Part shown: positions 18,125 through 27,530 of the stretch, one piece after another
Layout: the number at the start of each line of letters is the position of its first letter
Numbering within the stretch: the first letter of the stretch is position 1
NCBI RefSeq assembly: GCF_004360155.1
Contig: NZ_SAIS01000019.1
Location: 27,011-91,010, forward strand
DNA from: Paraglaciecola marina
Lineage (GTDB): Bacteria > Pseudomonadota > Gammaproteobacteria > Enterobacterales > Alteromonadaceae
DNA: 64,000 nt
Reading direction: 5' to 3'
Notes under the pieces: generated by a model
Seen by the model: the letters and a program-made list of their open reading frames with translations, nothing else
Database searches by the model: none
Told to the model about the DNA's origin: nothing
Translations under genes and position numbers: made by a program

Positions 18125-19246
18125 ATGAAAATAAAATACCTTTCATCCTTAATTATTGCCGCCGGACTATCTGCTTGCGGCAGTTCAGGAAATGATGACG
18201 AAACTCCTACGGTAGAAGATGTTGTTGAAGAGGTAGTAGTCGAAGAAGGCACCATTGTTGGGCCTTTTAGTACTGGCAGTACCTCAGAGCCTGTAAGTGT
18301 TTATTATGATTTAGATGCAGGAGCAGTCGTAGACATAACAGAAGAAGAAGCCGCAAATAATAGCGTATGGGATATTGCTTTTAAGCGTACCGCCATATCA
18401 CTAAACACCCATGCTGATAACACTGTTGGTATGTACTTTACCGACGTCAACAGTGATTTTTTTGATGCTGAGGGTGTCGCTATTGCAGACTCATTTATCA
18501 ACGCCACAGCAGATACTGAGTTAGACGACTATCTAGCTGTAAGCAGTGACTCTATGCCAACAGATGCAGAGTATAGTTATGATGCTAGTGATTATGTGGT
18601 TGGCGACAAGTTCTATAACTATGACTTTACGACTCACCAAGTAACTGCCGCAGACGATGTCTACTTTATAGTAAGTTCGGATGATGCTTACACTAAATTC
18701 AGAGTGACCTCATTAACCACTGCTGGTTTTACTATGTCTAACATCACATTAGAGGTTCAACATCAAAGTAGCCTAGACGGCGAAACCGAGTTTGCTGCTG
18801 CTGAAACCATTGATCTAGATTTAAGCGGTTGTACTACGGATATTTACGTTGATTTTGATTTGGCAGAGCAAGTATCAGTAGATGATGCATGGGATATTTA
18901 TTTGCCATGCATCACAGTTGATGCAGATACAGGGGCTGATTTTTATATTTACATAGCGGATGATGCATCAGCCTTTGTGGACACAGATAACGAATATACA
19001 GGCTTAGACGTTGCAGCCCATGCGTATTATGGTTTTGAAGCTAACTCCACCCTAATCCGTTCATTTGATAGCAGCCCTTGGTATCAATATGGCTTAAATG
19101 GTGGTCACTTATTGTGGTCTCAATATGGCGTGTACCTTATCGAAACCAACTCAGGTCAGTATAAGTTACAGATCACCAGTTACTACGATGATAGCGGTAC
19201 GTCTGGCAATTACAGCTTCCGTGCCGACAGTACATCAGCTGAATAA
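18125..19246 (+). CDS. HmuY-family heme-binding lipoprotein
   Basis: A 373-residue acidic lipoprotein: lipobox AAGLSAC at about Cys19, then a low-complexity acidic linker (VEDVVEEVVVEEG). The HmuY-type fold appears twice in weak form: VYYDLDAGAVVDITEEEAAN followed by SVWDIAFKRTAISLNTHADN, and later VDDAWDIYLP. The final part contains YTKFRVTSLTTAGFTMSNIT and YKLQITSYYDDSGTSGNYSF, the 'F-K-x-x-s-Y-Y-x-x-G-x-S-G-x-x-S-F' ending I associate with HmuY. In Bacteroidetes HmuY is a surface hemophore; here the neighbours support heme capture at the outer membrane. AGGAAC lies before the ATG. Metal or heme ligands cannot be assigned by eye. Confidence 0.8.
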   Translation: MKIKYLSSLIIAAGLSACGSSGNDDETPTVEDVVEEVVVEEGTIVGPFSTGSTSEPVSVYYDLDAGAVVDITEEEAANNSVWDIAFKRTAISLNTHADNTVGMYFTDVNSDFFDAEGVAIADSFINATADTELDDYLAVSSDSMPTDAEYSYDASDYVVGDKFYNYDFTTHQVTAADDVYFIVSSDDAYTKFRVTSLTTAGFTMSNITLEVQHQSSLDGETEFAAAETIDLDLSGCTTDIYVDFDLAEQVSVDDAWDIYLPCITVDADTGADFYIYIADDASAFVDTDNEYTGLDVAAHAYYGFEANSTLIRSFDSSPWYQYGLNGGHLLWSQYGVYLIETNSGQYKLQITSYYDDSGTSGNYSFRADSTSAE

Positions 19247-19321
19247 TCAACTTTGCATAACCAAACACAGGACTGAACATTCAACTTGTCCTGTGTTTGC
19301 TATCTTCATTCGAGATTTATT

Positions 19322-20176
19322 ATGAACAAACATCTAATTGTAGCCATTTGTATGTCAATGCTTGCACTGCCAACAGTAGCATTTTCCCACAGCGATATGC
19401 GGGTAATTAGCTCAGGCGGCAGTATCACAGAAGTCATTTACGCATTAGACAAACAAGACTTAATTGTAGCTGCAGATAGCACCAGTCATTACCCCAGGGC
19501 CGCCGCGGCATTACCCAAGCTTGGGTATTTTAGACAACTTAGTACAGAGGGAGTTTTAAGTTTTCACCCCACCCATTTAATTGGTGCCCAAGCCACTGGC
19601 CCAGATACTCTATTCCCAGAGCTAAAAGCCGCAGGCGTTGAAGTGTCCATATTGGGTGAGCAGCGTGATTTAGCAGGGCTAAAACAGCTCATTAGCCAAG
19701 TTGGTGTGATTGTCCACGCGCCTGTCAAAGCTAAAGAATTAATCGAACAAATTGACAGCCACGTGTCCCAGTTAAAAAAGCAGGCCCAAGGACTAAAGCC
19801 CATAACTGCACTTTTTATTTTATCTGACAGTGAGCGTGGATTAACCGTAGCTGGGGCTAATACTGTGCCGCAAGCCTTGTTTAACGATGCAGGTATTACC
19901 AATGCAGCGCAACAAATGCGTGATTATAAAGTCATGGATAACGAGTCCATATTAGCCGCAAATCCAGATATAATTTTTGTTGCTAGTCACAGAATACGCA
20001 GTGACCAAGAAGTCCAAAGTTTATGCCAACACCCAGCTATTAAAGCCACCACAGCGGGGCAAATCTGTAAGCCCGTTGTCATGGAAAGCAGTAGTGCCTT
20101 GGGATTATCACCTAGATACCCAGAAGCCCTAGAACATATCATCAAGAAGGTACAGGCATTTCATGCCAGAGGTTAA
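19322..20176 (+). CDS. Periplasmic heme-binding protein of ABC importer (HmuT-like)
   Basis: A 284-residue protein with a signal peptide ending near LPTVAFS, start ATG 19322 (an in-frame opening from 19286 adds non-signal residues). The class III binding-protein fold begins RVISSGGSITEVIYALDKQD and contains DSTSHYPRAAAALPKLGYFR, the conserved 'D-x-T-S-x-x-P' region of HmuT/BhuT with a Tyr that could ligate heme. ILAANPDIIFVA precedes the second lobe. It should carry heme from the receptor to the HmuUV complex. The 3' end overlaps the permease gene by 14 bases. Confidence 0.87.
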   Translation: MNKHLIVAICMSMLALPTVAFSHSDMRVISSGGSITEVIYALDKQDLIVAADSTSHYPRAAAALPKLGYFRQLSTEGVLSFHPTHLIGAQATGPDTLFPELKAAGVEVSILGEQRDLAGLKQLISQVGVIVHAPVKAKELIEQIDSHVSQLKKQAQGLKPITALFILSDSERGLTVAGANTVPQALFNDAGITNAAQQMRDYKVMDNESILAANPDIIFVASHRIRSDQEVQSLCQHPAIKATTAGQICKPVVMESSSALGLSPRYPEALEHIIKKVQAFHARG

Positions 20177-21254
20177 CGCTTCTCAGCTGTTGCAACTTGA
20201 TTTAGACAAGCGACGCAACAAGTATATAAAGCAAATACTTTTGGCTTTACTTGGCTGCAGCTGTTTAATATTGCTTGGTTTACAAGCGGGTAGCTACGAA
20301 CATTCTGTTTCTGAACTACTTGATGTCATTAAACAGAAAATAACAGGACAAGAACTGCAAGATCAGCAGCGCATTCAGTGGTATATCTTTTCTGAACTTA
20401 GAGCGCCGCGGATTGTGATGGCCATAATGGTTGGCGCTCTATTGGCTATGTCTGGCTGCGCCATGCAAGGTTTAGTACGTAACCCCTTGGCAGACCCAGG
20501 CTTAATTGGGATATCTGGTGGCGCGGCGGCCGCTGCTGCAACGGCACTACTGATCATTAATCATCACCCCGAATATGCCCTAGGTGGTCCGTATTTAATA
20601 GCCGGCTCTGCTTTTGCTGGTGCCTTACTCGCTGTGTGGATAGTATTAAAAGTAGCCAAAACGCCAGCAGGCCTAGCGATTACCTCTTTGATACTAGCTG
20701 GGGTGGCTGTAAATGCCTTAGCGGGTACTCACATTGGCGCCATTAACTATATCGCCAATGACGATGCCTTAAGGCAAATTACCTATTGGACTATGGGCAG
20801 CTTAGCGGGCATTTCATGGGCCAAAGTTTTATTTGTAGGGGCATTAGCCTTACCTGTGATTGCTATGTTTATCCATTTAAGACAGCCTTTAAACATGCTC
20901 GCTTTAGGTGAAAACGAAGCCCAGTGCATGGGTTTAGATGTGTCTAAATATAAGCGCTTAACCTTATGGTTAGTGGCATTTTCTGTAGCTTTAGCCACAG
21001 CACTATGCGGCATTATTGGTTTTGTGGGATTAGTAGTACCCCATATTTGCCGTACCCTTTTTGGAGCAGACCATAGATACCTAGTGCCTGCCTGCGGGGT
21101 ATTTGGTGGAGGCTTGATGTTAGTAGCCGACATTAGTTCACGTTCACTGTTTCCACCGCTAGAAATACCTATTGGTATAGTCACCTCAGCTGTGGGCGCA
21201 CCGTTTTTCTTGTATCTACTGGCAAAACAAAAGGGGAAGCTATCCGGTGTTTAA
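20163..21254 (+). CDS. Heme ABC importer permease, FecCD family (HmuU-like)
   Basis: A 363-residue polytopic protein with about ten helices, the first at 23-43. Family signatures: LRAPRIVMAIMVGALLAMSG, MQGLVRNPLADPGLIGISGG (the FecCD/BtuC 'N-P-L-A-D-P-x-x-L-G-I-s-x-G' motif), YWTMGSLAGISW, and GFVGLVVPHICRTLFGADHR near the C-terminus. It is longer than the average of the family by a short polar N-terminal extension. The ATG at 20163 lies inside the HmuT gene, giving coupled translation, and the following ATPase starts within its last codons. Confidence 0.9.
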   Translation: MPEVNASQLLQLDLDKRRNKYIKQILLALLGCSCLILLGLQAGSYEHSVSELLDVIKQKITGQELQDQQRIQWYIFSELRAPRIVMAIMVGALLAMSGCAMQGLVRNPLADPGLIGISGGAAAAAATALLIINHHPEYALGGPYLIAGSAFAGALLAVWIVLKVAKTPAGLAITSLILAGVAVNALAGTHIGAINYIANDDALRQITYWTMGSLAGISWAKVLFVGALALPVIAMFIHLRQPLNMLALGENEAQCMGLDVSKYKRLTLWLVAFSVALATALCGIIGFVGLVVPHICRTLFGADHRYLVPACGVFGGGLMLVADISSRSLFPPLEIPIGIVTSAVGAPFFLYLLAKQKGKLSGV

Positions 21255-22035
21255 TATCGACAACCTCAGTGTTAGCTACAGCCAGCAGCAAATACTTGAA
21301 AAAATAAATTTGCAGGTTAACAGCCGCGATTTTATCACTATTATTGGTGAAAATGGCTGCGGTAAATCCACTTTGTTGCGCTGTATAGCTGGCCTACACA
21401 GCGAATTTACTGGCAATATTCAGTTAGACAATAAAGAGCTAGGTGATTGGTCAACTAAAGCCTTAGCGCAAAAACGTGCTTTTGTGGCGCAAAGTAATCA
21501 AGTCTACTTTGCATTTTTAACGGAAGACGTACTAGGGTTGGGCCGAGCCAACCGAGCTGAAACGAATCAATACACCACAACTCTAATCTGCCAAGTTGCT
21601 GAACAGGTGGGTATTTCCCACTTATTTGGCCGCGATGTACGCACTTTGTCTGGGGGTGAGCGCCAACGGGTATTTATTGCTAAAGCTTTGCTACAACTGA
21701 TGCCAGATATGAACGACGCTGAAACCCAACAGCCATTCAATGGTAAGTTGCTCTTGCTAGACGAGCCAACCTCAGCTTTAGATTTTCGCTTTCAAAAAGC
21801 CACTATGGATTTGATGCAAAGGTTTTGTGAGCAAGGTTTAGCAGTAATATGCGTAAGCCATGATATAAATTTAGTTTTACCCTATGCCACCAAAACCTTA
21901 CTGCTAGCCAATGGCCGTTGCTTAGCACAAGGCCCTGTAATTGATGTAATTACCGAAGATAATTTATTTAAATGTTTTGGGGTAAGGCCGCGATTAATAC
22001 CGCAGGACAATGCCATCCCGTTTGTGACACATTAA
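21247..22035 (+). CDS. Heme ABC importer ATPase (HmuV-like)
   Basis: A 262-residue ATPase with GTG start at 21247, overlapping the permease stop; GGGGAAG lies nine bases upstream. Walker A GENGCGKST, Q-loop FVAQSNQ, signature LSGGERQR, Walker B LLLLDEPTSALD and the H-loop VSHD are all intact. A short insertion (LMPDMNDAETQQPFNGK) between the signature and Walker B is typical of HmuV-like ATPases. It powers heme transfer across the inner membrane with the two preceding proteins. Confidence 0.9.
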   Translation: MFNIDNLSVSYSQQQILEKINLQVNSRDFITIIGENGCGKSTLLRCIAGLHSEFTGNIQLDNKELGDWSTKALAQKRAFVAQSNQVYFAFLTEDVLGLGRANRAETNQYTTTLICQVAEQVGISHLFGRDVRTLSGGERQRVFIAKALLQLMPDMNDAETQQPFNGKLLLLDEPTSALDFRFQKATMDLMQRFCEQGLAVICVSHDINLVLPYATKTLLLANGRCLAQGPVIDVITEDNLFKCFGVRPRLIPQDNAIPFVTH

Positions 22036-22099
22036 TTGCTATTTACCTTGATATATAAAAGCCAAGTTAAATAGCACAAGTTTATTAGGAAGAATCAAA

Positions 22100-22840
22100 A
22101 TGAAAAAAGAACAACACGTATTTGATGCTAAAACACTTACCCGTCAACAACATTCTGGCGTGTTAAGCACACTGTCAGTGTCTGTGGCAGGTTACCCTTT
22201 TGGCTCAATTGTTCCTTACTTTATGACCCATGAAGGTAATTTAATCATTTACATCAGTGATATTGCTCAGCATACACGTAATATAAAGGCAGATAGCAGA
22301 GTCTCTATGACCATTTTCGATAACCTAGCAGATGACTCGCAAGCCTCTGGCCGCGTGACAGTGCTAGGTGATGCAGAGATCATCAAAGATGAAAAAATTG
22401 CCGAGCAATACTACAGCTTGTTTCCCCAAGCCATTGGCTACAAACAAACTCACGACTTCAACTTTTACGAGATCAAAACCAAGCGGGTTCGTTATATTGG
22501 TGGCTTTGGTAAAATATTCTGGATAAGTCAAGACGAATGGCAAGTAACAATAGAAGATTGGCACAGCACAAGCGCAGCGATAGTTGAGCATATGAATGAC
22601 GACCATTTAGATGCCATGCAGTTAATTGTTGAACATCAATTCAATATAAAAGCCAAAAAAATCAAAATGTTATCCGCCTTTAATGAAGGCACCCATATTG
22701 CCGCTGACGAACAAGTTATATACATGCCGTTCGAGCAAGTATGTGCAGACTCTCAACAAGTTAGGCAACAATTAGTCGCAGCCACTCATGCTGCAAGAGC
22801 GGCCTTAACGCCAAGTAGCACCGAAAAATCTGAAGCTTAG
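22100..22840 (+). CDS. hugZ: HugZ/HutZ-family heme utilisation protein (heme-degrading, split-barrel fold)
   Basis: A 246-residue protein. The N-terminal PNPOx-like split barrel (about 8-150) begins TRQQHSGVLSTLSVSVAGYP and includes IVPYFMTHEGNLIIYISDIA. A C-terminal DUF2470-type segment starts IVEHMNDDHLDAMQLIVEH. That two-part layout is the HugZ heme-oxygenase-like family, which opens heme to release iron in the cytoplasm. RBS AGGAAGA precedes the ATG. It lies 64 bp after hmuV and completes the pathway from receptor to iron release. The proximal heme ligand cannot be fixed by eye. Confidence 0.86.
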   Translation: MKKEQHVFDAKTLTRQQHSGVLSTLSVSVAGYPFGSIVPYFMTHEGNLIIYISDIAQHTRNIKADSRVSMTIFDNLADDSQASGRVTVLGDAEIIKDEKIAEQYYSLFPQAIGYKQTHDFNFYEIKTKRVRYIGGFGKIFWISQDEWQVTIEDWHSTSAAIVEHMNDDHLDAMQLIVEHQFNIKAKKIKMLSAFNEGTHIAADEQVIYMPFEQVCADSQQVRQQLVAATHAARAALTPSSTEKSEA

Positions 22841-23168
22841 AGAGTAGCAGAAGCGAACTTGCTTCTGCTCACTATGTATCCATACTGATTCAGTCATTGC
22901 AGCGGTAAGCAGGCTTTTATAGCTCCTTGCCATGCAAAAAAATCAGGCTCAACGCCTAAGTTAGTTTTAACCTAGCCCTTGTAAACTGCCCTCAAAATAA
23001 TAATTCCCCAATATCTTCAAATCTTTGAGTTTCTTTAACCTTTTCTTAACCATGGCCTTGTTATATTTCATGCAATTGTTGGTTAATGCATTCGTTTTTT
23101 AACTAAAGAGCAACAACTTGAATGCACCGGCCAAACCTTTTTAGTGTATTTATTGAGGAATACGACAA
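22841..23168. other. Intergenic region (328 bp) between heme locus and RND operon
   Basis: A 9-bp hairpin AGCAGAAGC/GCTTCTGCT lies at 22846-22869 just after hugZ, without a U-tract. Near the downstream end are 11-bp direct repeats (listed separately). The rest shows no reading frame with a ribosome binding site. Confidence 0.7.
23030..23051 (+). promoter_or_regulatory. Tandem 11-bp direct repeats, candidate OmpR-family response regulator site
   Basis: TTTCTTTAACC (23030-23040) is followed at once by TTTTCTTAACC (23041-23051). OmpR/PhoB-type regulators bind head-to-tail half sites at 11-bp spacing, and such a regulator is encoded at the end of this locus (29051). The repeats are about 118 bp before the start of the adaptor gene. 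Binding is inferred. Confidence 0.5.
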
Positions 23169-24359
23169 ATGAAATACTCCATACGCATAACAGCTTTGGT
23201 ACTGCTTACAACTGTTCTTGCTGCTTGCCAAGAAGAAGCTGCAGCGCCACAAAGTATGCCTGCTCCTGCTGTTTCTTATATCAAAGTAGAAACAAGCCAA
23301 CATAAAATTGATACCCAGATGCAAGGGCGTGTTGCGGCATCATTAACCGCTGAGGTTCGTCCGCAAGTGGGTGGAATTTTAGAACAACGCTTATTCAAAG
23401 AAGGAAGCTCTGTTAAACAAGGTGATTTGCTTTATCAAATTAACCCTGCCACTTATGAAGCAGCTTACAATGAAGCAAAAGCAAATTTAAACAGCGCTAA
23501 AGCATCGGTTGAAACCGCAAAATTAAAAGATCAGCGTTACGCTACCTTGTTAAAAATTGAAGGTGTATCACAACAAGATGCTGATGACGCACATGCCACT
23601 TACCTAGAAGCTGTCGCCGACATTGAAAAATATGAAGCAGCACTGGCTACCGCTAAAATCAATCTGGAATTCACTAAAGTAAAAGCGCCGATTACTGGAA
23701 ACATTGGGATATCGAATGTCACTCAAGGTGCTTTAGTGACAGCCGAGCAAACTACGGCATTGGCCACAATACGTACGTTAGACCCTATTTACGTCGACAT
23801 GACTAAAAGCAGTAAAGAGTTATTAAAGCTGCGCCGTTTAATGGGCGAAAGCGACATAACCCAAGGTAGCACAGAAGTTACTCTAACCCTTGAAGATGGC
23901 AGTGAGTATGACCACAAAGGAAAACTCACCATGCAAGAAGTCTCTGTTGATGCATCAACGGGCACTGTTACTTTACGTGCTGAGTTCCCTAATCCAGATG
24001 GCATCTTATTACCAGGCATGTTTGTACGAGCGGCGGTAAATGAAGCTATGGATACCCACGCTATTTTAGTACCACAGCAAGGTATTTATCATGCTGCAAA
24101 AGGCGAAGCGTACGCTTATGTCATCAATGATGAAAACAAGGTAGAAAAGCGCCCTGTGACTACTGTTAGCGCGGTAGATAACAAGTGGTTCATTGAGTCT
24201 GGTTTATCCGTTAACGATAAACTATTAGTAGAAGGCCAAAACAAAGTCCGCCCAGGTAGCACAGTTAACCCAATTCAGGTGGAAATGGACAACTCTGGCA
24301 CTATGATTACCGTTGCCGACAAACAGAATCAAACTCCTTCACTAGCAGGAGGCTTATAA
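23169..24359 (+). CDS. RND efflux pump periplasmic adaptor (AcrA/MexA family)
   Basis: A 396-residue lipoprotein, lipobox TTVLAAC with Cys at about 20. The barrel-sandwich halves (VRPQVGGILEQRLFKEGSSV and FTKVKAPITGNIGISNVTQG) flank a coiled-coil hairpin (about 95-150). The beta-barrel and membrane-proximal domains follow, with LPGMFVRAAVNE. GAGGAA precedes the ATG. It links the inner membrane RND protein to the outer membrane channel encoded next; the three genes are spaced 3 bp and overlapping, a single operon for export of drugs or other amphiphiles. Confidence 0.92.
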   Translation: MKYSIRITALVLLTTVLAACQEEAAAPQSMPAPAVSYIKVETSQHKIDTQMQGRVAASLTAEVRPQVGGILEQRLFKEGSSVKQGDLLYQINPATYEAAYNEAKANLNSAKASVETAKLKDQRYATLLKIEGVSQQDADDAHATYLEAVADIEKYEAALATAKINLEFTKVKAPITGNIGISNVTQGALVTAEQTTALATIRTLDPIYVDMTKSSKELLKLRRLMGESDITQGSTEVTLTLEDGSEYDHKGKLTMQEVSVDASTGTVTLRAEFPNPDGILLPGMFVRAAVNEAMDTHAILVPQQGIYHAAKGEAYAYVINDENKVEKRPVTTVSAVDNKWFIESGLSVNDKLLVEGQNKVRPGSTVNPIQVEMDNSGTMITVADKQNQTPSLAGGL

Positions 24360-24362
24360 TTC

Positions 24363-27300
24363 ATGTTTGCGCGCTTTTTTATCGACCGCCCAGTATTTGC
24401 TTGGGTTATCTCGATTATTATAATGCTATCGGGTATCGCCTCAATTATGTCGTTACCGATAGCTCAATATCCAAATGTTGCACCTCCTGTAATTAGTATC
24501 AGTACATCTTACACAGGAGCCGATGCGCAGACTGTTGAGAACAGTGTGACTCAAATATTAGAGCAGCAATTAACTGGCCTTGACGGTTTGCTGTACTTTT
24601 CATCTTCGAGCACATCAGACGGCTCAGCTTCGGTTAGCGTTACATTTGAGCTAGGTACCGACCCTGATTACGCGCAAATTCAAGTGCAAAACAAGGTACA
24701 ACAGGTTACGTCACGCTTTCCTGAATCGGTACAAACACAAGGTGTCACAGTTACTAAATCCAACAGTGACTTCTTACTTGTTACTGCTATTTACGATGAA
24801 AACGACCAAGTATCTTCATTTGATATTGCAGATTACATCTCTTCAAATATCGAAAATGAATTAGCACGCATAAATGGCGTGGGTGATACCCGAGTATTTG
24901 GGTCTGAGTATGCCATGCGTATCTGGCTAGACCCTAACAAATTGGCCTCTTATGAATTAATGCCATCGGATGTTACCAGTGCGTTAAGTGCCCAAAACGT
25001 ACAAATTGCTGCAGGTAAAATTGGTGCTGTGCCCGCATTAGATAATCAAGAGTTAAATGCAACTGTCACAGCACAGTCTATGATGTCTACCCCAGATCAA
25101 TTTCGCAAAATCATTGTTAAATACAATACTAGTGGTGCGAACGTACTTTTAGAAGATGTTGCAAGAGTTGAAATTGGCAGCGAAAGCTATAGCAACATAT
25201 CACGATTAAATAGCCACCCAGCATCGGGTATTGCAGTCATGCTTGCCCCCGGAGCCAATGCCCTAGATACCGCTAACTTAGTAAAAGAAAAAGTTTCTGA
25301 GCTTGCTAAAAGCTTACCTGATGGTTATCAAGTGACGTTCCCAAGAGATAGTACGGACTTTATCAAAATATCTATTAGTGAAGTAGTACAAACACTTATA
25401 GAAGCCGTAATACTGGTTGTTATCGTTATGTGGTTGTTTTTACAAAATTGGCGAGCAACCTTAATACCAGCTATCGCAGTACCAGTGGTGTTATTGGGAA
25501 CCTTTGGTGTGCTTTCAGCATTTGGGTTTTCCATAAACACACTCACTATGTTTGGCATAGTGTTATCAATAGGCCTTTTGGTTGATGATGCCATAGTGGT
25601 AGTAGAAAACGTTGAACGCCTTATGCGAGAGAAAAACCTTTCTCCGCGGGATGCCACCATTGAGTCTATGTCTGAAATAAGTAGTGCCCTTATCGGTATT
25701 GCAGTGGTCCTTTCGGCTGTATTTTTGCCTATGGCATTTTTTGGTGGCTCTACAGGTGTGATATATCAGCAATTCTCTGTTGCGATTGTATCTTCTATGA
25801 CCTTATCAGTTATCGTAGCCTTGACTCTTAGCCCAATGCTTTGTGCGAGCTTGCTGACCAAAACCGAACACCATACTAGTGAAAAAGGTTTTTTTGCTAA
25901 ATTTAACCGTTTGTTTGACCGCTTAACTGCCTCTTACACTGGCCATGTAAAACATATCATCAGCCATAAAATACGTTGGATATTGGTATATGGTGTCATC
26001 ATTGCAATCTTAGGTTTACTCGTTGTACGTATGCCAACTGGTTTCTTACCGCAAGAAGACCAAGGCAGTACTATGTTTCAAATAAGCCTACCGTCTGGTG
26101 CCTCAATCAAACGTACAATTGCCGTTGCAGAGCAAGTAGAAGAATACCTGTTAACCGAAGAAGCCGAGGACATTACCCGAGCATTTACCATTTCAGGATT
26201 TAACTTCACAGGAACAGGACAAAATGCCGGTATGGGGTTTGTTGGATTAAAACCTTGGAGTGAACGACCTTCAGAAGAGCAAAGCGCAGATGCGCTAATC
26301 GCCCGTATGAATAAAAACCTCTCATCTATTCGCGATGCCAGTGTATTCGCCATGCAGCAGCCGGTCATTCGTGGATTAGGTCAAAGCAATGGTTTTACCT
26401 TTGAATTGCAAGCAGCTTCAGGAACTAGTCGTGAAGAGTTAGTAGAACTAAAAGATGAACTACTTAACAGAGCCAGACAGAGCGAATTGCTTACTGGAGT
26501 CCGTGAAGGCGCTCTGAGTGATACTCCTCAGCTGAAAATAGATATAGATAACACCAAAGCCACTAGCTTAGGCTTAGCACTGTCAGATGTATCAAGTACC
26601 TTGACCTCTGCATGGGCCGGCTCATACGTAAACGACTTTATTGACAATGGTCGAGTGAAGAAGGTTTATGTGGAAAGTGACGCACAATTTCGTTCAAAAC
26701 CAGAAGACTTATACCAATGGCATGTAAGAGGAACAGATGCAGATGGCGACGCCACCATGACGCCGTTTTCAGCCTTTAGTTCTTCATCTTGGTCGATGGC
26801 GCCCCAAAGCTTATCGCGCTTTAACGGTATTGCTTCTTACCAAATACAAGGCGCCTCTGCTAGTGGCGTAAGTTCAGGCCAAGCTATGGCTGAAATGGAG
26901 CGTTTGGCTGCTGAAGTAGGCCAAGGAAAATTAAGTTATGCCTGGAGCGGCTTGTCATACCAAGAAAAGATATCCAGTGGACAATCAACGGCCCTGTATG
27001 CCATCTCTATTTTGGTTGTATTCCTAGTGCTAGCCGCGCTATATGAAAGCTGGTCTGTTCCTCTCTCGGTAATTATGGTTATTCCATTAGGCTTAGTGGG
27101 AGCGGCTTTAGCCAGCACAATGCGTGGACTAGACAATGACATCTACTTCCAAGTAGCACTGCTTACTACCATTGGACTGGCGTCTAAAAACGCGATTCTA
27201 ATTGTGGAGTTTGCTGAGGCCTCCTATCAAAAAGGTTCGTCATTAATAAGCGCGGCAACTGAAGCTGCAAAATTACGCTTGCGCCCGATTATCATGACCT

Positions 27301-27530
27301 CATTGGCCTTTATGCTCGGTACCTTACCCTTAGCACTGTCTTCAGGAGCAGGTGCTAACAGCCGTATATCCATAGGTACGGGTATTGTTGGTGGAACCTT
27401 TACGGCAACGGTTTTAGGGATTTTCTTTGTACCTATGTTTTTTGTGTTAATTCGTGGTTTCTTCCCCAAAAGACAACCTGTATATGAGGACAATAACTCA
27501 GCTAAAACATTGGAGAACCAACATGATTAA
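24363..27530 (+). CDS. RND efflux transporter, HAE-1 family (AcrB/MexB-like)
   Basis: A full-length 1055-residue transporter. It begins MFARFFIDRPVFAWVISIII, the HAE-1 N-terminus. The two six-helix bundles are at about 10-550 and 545-1040 with large porter loops after TM1 and TM7. VLSIGLLVDDAIVVVENVER carries the paired TM4 aspartates of the proton relay. Repeated periplasmic motifs and RLRPIIMTSLAFMLGTLPLA near TM11 are intact. It probably exports hydrophobic compounds using the proton gradient. It ends inside the start of the outer membrane factor gene (8-base overlap). Confidence 0.94.
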   Translation: MFARFFIDRPVFAWVISIIIMLSGIASIMSLPIAQYPNVAPPVISISTSYTGADAQTVENSVTQILEQQLTGLDGLLYFSSSSTSDGSASVSVTFELGTDPDYAQIQVQNKVQQVTSRFPESVQTQGVTVTKSNSDFLLVTAIYDENDQVSSFDIADYISSNIENELARINGVGDTRVFGSEYAMRIWLDPNKLASYELMPSDVTSALSAQNVQIAAGKIGAVPALDNQELNATVTAQSMMSTPDQFRKIIVKYNTSGANVLLEDVARVEIGSESYSNISRLNSHPASGIAVMLAPGANALDTANLVKEKVSELAKSLPDGYQVTFPRDSTDFIKISISEVVQTLIEAVILVVIVMWLFLQNWRATLIPAIAVPVVLLGTFGVLSAFGFSINTLTMFGIVLSIGLLVDDAIVVVENVERLMREKNLSPRDATIESMSEISSALIGIAVVLSAVFLPMAFFGGSTGVIYQQFSVAIVSSMTLSVIVALTLSPMLCASLLTKTEHHTSEKGFFAKFNRLFDRLTASYTGHVKHIISHKIRWILVYGVIIAILGLLVVRMPTGFLPQEDQGSTMFQISLPSGASIKRTIAVAEQVEEYLLTEEAEDITRAFTISGFNFTGTGQNAGMGFVGLKPWSERPSEEQSADALIARMNKNLSSIRDASVFAMQQPVIRGLGQSNGFTFELQAASGTSREELVELKDELLNRARQSELLTGVREGALSDTPQLKIDIDNTKATSLGLALSDVSSTLTSAWAGSYVNDFIDNGRVKKVYVESDAQFRSKPEDLYQWHVRGTDADGDATMTPFSAFSSSSWSMAPQSLSRFNGIASYQIQGASASGVSSGQAMAEMERLAAEVGQGKLSYAWSGLSYQEKISSGQSTALYAISILVVFLVLAALYESWSVPLSVIMVIPLGLVGAALASTMRGLDNDIYFQVALLTTIGLASKNAILIVEFAEASYQKGSSLISAATEAAKLRLRPIIMTSLAFMLGTLPLALSSGAGANSRISIGTGIVGGTFTATVLGIFFVPMFFVLIRGFFPKRQPVYEDNNSAKTLENQHD

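Noticed and set aside
20783..21184. 133-codon open frame on the minus strand
   Set aside because: It is antisense to the FecCD-type permease and reads as low-complexity Pro/Asn/Lys; the permease motifs are intact on the plus strand.
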